DNA from: Bacteroidales bacterium
GTDB taxonomy: Bacteria > Bacteroidota > Bacteroidia > Bacteroidales > P3
Length of the DNA stretch: 64,000 nucleotides
Direction of reading: 5' to 3'
Assembly (NCBI GenBank): GCA_024685285.1
Contig: JAIKVZ010000009.1
Location: 1-64,000, forward strand
The position numbers and the translations under genes were made by a program. Shown one piece after another: positions 61,005 through 64,000 of this stretch. Numbering within the stretch: position 1 is the stretch's first letter; each line of letters begins with the position of its first letter. The notes under the pieces are model-generated. The model worked only from the letters and a program-made list of their open reading frames with translations, made no database searches and had not been told where the DNA came from.

Positions 61005-64000
61005 ATGAAACAGCTTTTTCTAACAATTGTCTTATCCGTACTGTTATCACTGTGCAGTATGGCGGGTAATGTCACACCCGAGAGGGCCAGTACCGTGGCG
61101 CAGCACTTTTTGCGCCAACAGGTGGAGCAACAGAAACTGCCTGCTGAACTGGGAGAGTTGTACCTCTTTAAAGCCAACCATGGTTTTGCCATAGTGCCAA
61201 GCGATGACCGCGTACGCCCCATTCTGGCTTATTCGTTCACTACGGGATTTGCCACCGATGTTCCATCCAATGTCAAGGCTTGGCTCGAAGGCTACTGCAA
61301 CGAAATCAAACTCCTGCGTAGCAGAGGTATTGAAGCTTCGGCATGGGTCTCGGCCGAGTGGCAGGCATTGTATGAGAGCGAGCAGCAGAATCCGTTGTAC
61401 TCTGTGGTTGTAGATACCCTTATTACCACCAAGTGGAACCAGCTACCCTATTACAACGACCTCTGCCCTCTCAACACATCCGAGAATGAGAGAACAGTGA
61501 CTGGCTGTGTGGCTACAGCGACGGCACAAATAATGAAATACTGGAGCCACCCTGAACAGGGTACCGGCTCACACTCTTATAGCGACCCCAACTACGGCAG
61601 CCAGAGCGCTAACTTTGGTGCCACCACATACAACTGGAGTCTCATGCCAAAAACGCTTAACTCGTCGAGCACAACAGCCCAGATCAATGCAGTGGCTACG
61701 CTGATGTATCATGTTGGAGTGGCTATCGAGATGAGCTACGGCACCATTAACGAGGGTGGTAGTGGAGCCCACAACCACAGCGATCATCCCGCAGATGCTG
61801 CTGCCGAAAACGCGTTGCGCACCTATTTCGGATATTCCTATGGTAGCTACCCTGCATTTCGTGCTGCTATGAGCGATGCCGAATGGTGCACTATCATAGA
61901 AACGGAACTGGCTCGTCGCCATCCTGTGCTCTACGACGGCCGCGATGCATCGGGCGGACATAGCTTTGTTTGTGACGGTTGCAACGCCAGCGGCCAACTT
62001 CATTTCAACTGGGGATGGGGTGGCTATTGCGACGGCTACTACACCTCCGGAGCACTAAACCCCAGTGCCGGTGGTGCCGGCGGTTCATACACCTCCACCT
62101 ATAACATCCGCAACACTGCAGTGCTGGGCATCCAACCAGCTCCTGCCACCCATCCAGCTAACACCACACTGACAGTGAACACCACCGATGCCGCAAATTC
62201 TTCGGTTTCAGGCGGTGGCACCTATAATTACGGCGACACTGTGACCTTATTTGCCTCTACCGAAGCCGGCTACCGCTTTGCCCGCTGGAGCGACGGCAAC
62301 AGCTACGACCCCCGGTATGTGCTTGTTGACTCGGCTCGCACCTATACGGCTGTGGTGGAGCCCGCCAAGAAAGGCAACGAATTCTATTATGCTACGGGCG
62401 AACATCTTGGCAGCCATTATTTTGACTACTATGCTTTAAAACTCGAGTCTACCGATTTGACAGACTTTTCAACCCTTGACACTGTGCGCTATTACGATGG
62501 CGCAGCCAGCGGCACCAACTTGACCCTCTTTATATATAAAGGTGGTGCCTCTGCACCTGCCACCATGATACACAGCCAGACCGTTGTGGCAGGCGGTACT
62601 AATCAGTATGCCAACATTGCCCTGACCTCACCGGTAGTCATCGATGCAACCCAGCCCCTATGGATTATTATACAGGACTTGGTGAGCGACTATCCCGTAC
62701 CCGTAACAATGTATGGCGGCAACCGCAACGGCTCGTGGTTTTCAACCGACGGCAGCAACTGGAACTACTTCAATTCAACATACTCTTGGATGCTGAAAGC
62801 TGTGTTTACCAGCACCTACAACTTGACCGCCAACGTGCCCGACGGCCATGGCGTTGTCTATGGCGCTGGCGAGTACAAGTTGGGCGACACCGCCGTGTTG
62901 CGCTGCTTTGCCTACGACTTGTACCGCTTTGCCGGCTGGACCGACGGCGACAGCTCCAATCCCCGCTATGTGATAGTGGACGGCCCCAATGACTTCTCCG
63001 CCATATTCGAGCCTATAGGCACCGACACCGTGGCCTACACTTGGAGCAATGCTGTAGGCACTTTCGGCAGCAACAACGGCAACAGCTCGTGGGGTATTGT
63101 GCTGCCTCACGACGCAATAAGCGGAGGCGAGAAGATAAAGGCAGTGCAATTCTATGCCAAAGCTGGCACTTATACCGTGAAATTATACAGCATGGTAGAC
63201 ACCTCGCTGATTCACAGCCAGAGCATCACTGTTAGCGGCGATGCCAGCTGGCGCACCGTCAATTTCCTCATTCCACAAACCGTGCCATCGAGCGGAGGAC
63301 TGCTTGTTTCGGTTCAATGCTCCACCGCCACCGGCGTCTACCCGATATACGTATCGGCTTTCAGCGGACTTTATGGCAGTTTTATGTTCTCGAGCAACGG
63401 CGGAGCCAACTGGATAGACCTCACTGCGTCGTACGGCTATATGTACACCTGCATGATACGTGCCATATTCACTATGCGGCCTACCCACACCGTGAGCGTC
63501 ACCGCCACCGACGGCGGCAGCGTTGAGGGCGCCGGAACCTACCACGAGGGTCAGACAGCAACACTGTTGGCCAACGCCAACGACGGCTACCGCTTTGTGT
63601 TCTGGAGCGACAGCATATTGAACAACCCGCGCGGCTTTGTAGTCGCTTCCGACACCGTGGCCACTCCCGTATTTGCTCCCGTCGAGGGCGACACGCTGCA
63701 CTACTATGGCTACCGTTGGCTCACCAACTTCGGCTCTGGCAGCAACGAAGAATTTACTTGGGGCGTGAAATTTGTGCCCTCGAGTTTCGCAAGCCACCCA
63801 AAGATGAAAGCTGTGGAGTTCTTCCTTAATAACAATGCCGAGGTTGACCTCAACGTCTATCAGGGAGAAAGCCCAGACAACTGGCATTTGGTGCACACCC
63901 AACAGAGCTCCATGACGGCCGACACGGTCAACTTCCAGACCTTGACCATCGAGTCGCAGCCCGTGCTTTCGACCTCAGAGCCCCTCTGGATTGTGTTGCA
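61005..64000 (+). CDS. C10-family cysteine protease (streptopain-like) with InlB-type repeats, C-terminus missing
   Basis: An exported protease, 998 codons long to the window edge with no stop. MKQLFLTIVLSVLLSLCSMAGN is the signal peptide, and the propeptide (about 25-140) includes AIVPSDDRVRPILAYS. The catalytic domain has Cys168 in TVTGCVATATAQIMKYW, His319 in ASGGHSFVCDGCN and NWGWGGYCDGYY, as in streptopain and periodontain. Three divergent InlB-like beta repeats follow at about 382-452, 604-672 and 827-896 (GGGTYNYGDTVTLFA, GYRFARWSDG types), separated by beta-sandwich segments of about 150 residues. A type IX sorting domain is expected beyond the edge. Possibly co-transcribed with ileS. 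Confidence 0.88.
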   Translation, partial: MKQLFLTIVLSVLLSLCSMAGNVTPERASTVAQHFLRQQVEQQKLPAELGELYLFKANHGFAIVPSDDRVRPILAYSFTTGFATDVPSNVKAWLEGYCNEIKLLRSRGIEASAWVSAEWQALYESEQQNPLYSVVVDTLITTKWNQLPYYNDLCPLNTSENERTVTGCVATATAQIMKYWSHPEQGTGSHSYSDPNYGSQSANFGATTYNWSLMPKTLNSSSTTAQINAVATLMYHVGVAIEMSYGTINEGGSGAHNHSDHPADAAAENALRTYFGYSYGSYPAFRAAMSDAEWCTIIETELARRHPVLYDGRDASGGHSFVCDGCNASGQLHFNWGWGGYCDGYYTSGALNPSAGGAGGSYTSTYNIRNTAVLGIQPAPATHPANTTLTVNTTDAANSSVSGGGTYNYGDTVTLFASTEAGYRFARWSDGNSYDPRYVLVDSARTYTAVVEPAKKGNEFYYATGEHLGSHYFDYYALKLESTDLTDFSTLDTVRYYDGAASGTNLTLFIYKGGASAPATMIHSQTVVAGGTNQYANIALTSPVVIDATQPLWIIIQDLVSDYPVPVTMYGGNRNGSWFSTDGSNWNYFNSTYSWMLKAVFTSTYNLTANVPDGHGVVYGAGEYKLGDTAVLRCFAYDLYRFAGWTDGDSSNPRYVIVDGPNDFSAIFEPIGTDTVAYTWSNAVGTFGSNNGNSSWGIVLPHDAISGGEKIKAVQFYAKAGTYTVKLYSMVDTSLIHSQSITVSGDASWRTVNFLIPQTVPSSGGLLVSVQCSTATGVYPIYVSAFSGLYGSFMFSSNGGANWIDLTASYGYMYTCMIRAIFTMRPTHTVSVTATDGGSVEGAGTYHEGQTATLLANANDGYRFVFWSDSILNNPRGFVVASDTVATPVFAPVEGDTLHYYGYRWLTNFGSGSNEEFTWGVKFVPSSFASHPKMKAVEFFLNNNAEVDLNVYQGESPDNWHLVHTQQSSMTADTVNFQTLTIESQPVLSTSEPLWIVL

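Overview
The window is a chromosomal segment of a member of the Bacteroidota, most likely an uncultured or little-studied Bacteroidales. The evidence is the gene content (type IX secretion type B sorting domains, a RprY-like regulator, a DUF3127 protein, Porin_10-like porin, C10 peptidase, long-form acyl-CoA dehydrogenase beside etfAB) and the promoters, which fit the Bacteroidota pattern TTTG-N19/20-TAnnTTTG. Most of the window is moderately GC-rich. One clear exception is an AT-rich accessory island at about 50.6-54.06 kb. No rRNA, CRISPR array or transposase was seen.

Layout. 1-7.1 kb: the start of a secreted protein, a secreted protein of unknown function, dxs, and an etfB-etfA-acyl-CoA dehydrogenase operon. 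7.2-10.9 kb: an operon of MORN protein, lipoprotein and S9 peptidase. 11.1-17.0 kb: a minus-strand run of glycosyltransferase, lepB, cyclophilin, rprY-like regulator, MBL hydrolase and glycosyltransferase. 17.1-24.1 kb: META lipoprotein, priA, sbcD, sbcC. 24.4-29.3 kb: a tightly coupled GDP-heptose operon (glycosyltransferase, hddA, gmhA, hddC, gmhB, secreted esterase). 29.4-32.2 kb: gyrB and pepE. 32.4-38.4 kb: a seven-gene minus-strand operon (DUF3127 protein, folate ligase, tail-anchored protein, panD, flippase-like protein, trxB, porin). 38.6-46.1 kb: corA, then tgt coupled to two large paralogous type IX cargo proteins. 46.2-49.4 kb: GT2, ECF sigma factor, outer-membrane protein, acetyltransferase. 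49.4-50.6 kb: tRNA-Arg(ACG), an acetyltransferase and tRNA-Val(CAC). 54.1-64 kb: nucleotide-sugar dehydrogenase, a protein of unknown function, umuC-like polymerase, ileS, and a C10 protease running off the end.

The island at 50.6-54.06 kb lies just after the tRNA-Val terminator. It holds a 5'-truncated winged-helix gene, a promoter, a leader of about 236 nt with four nested helices and a possible loop-to-downstream pseudoknot, a single-chain restriction-modification enzyme (nuclease, N6-adenine methylase and target-recognition domains), and a 33-codon helix-turn-helix stub. The structured leader in front of the enzyme is the strongest candidate here for an undescribed regulatory system.

The second notable signal is a composite intergenic repeat present six times (near 3.3, 11.0, 24.1, 32.3, 38.5 and 55.5 kb), plus one probable decayed copy near 50.2 kb. 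Each copy combines short CTGA/TCAG palindromes with a G-rich core built from an 11-nt period. Every copy sits downstream of the 3' end of at least one gene, and a 25-nt part of the core is identical in all six.
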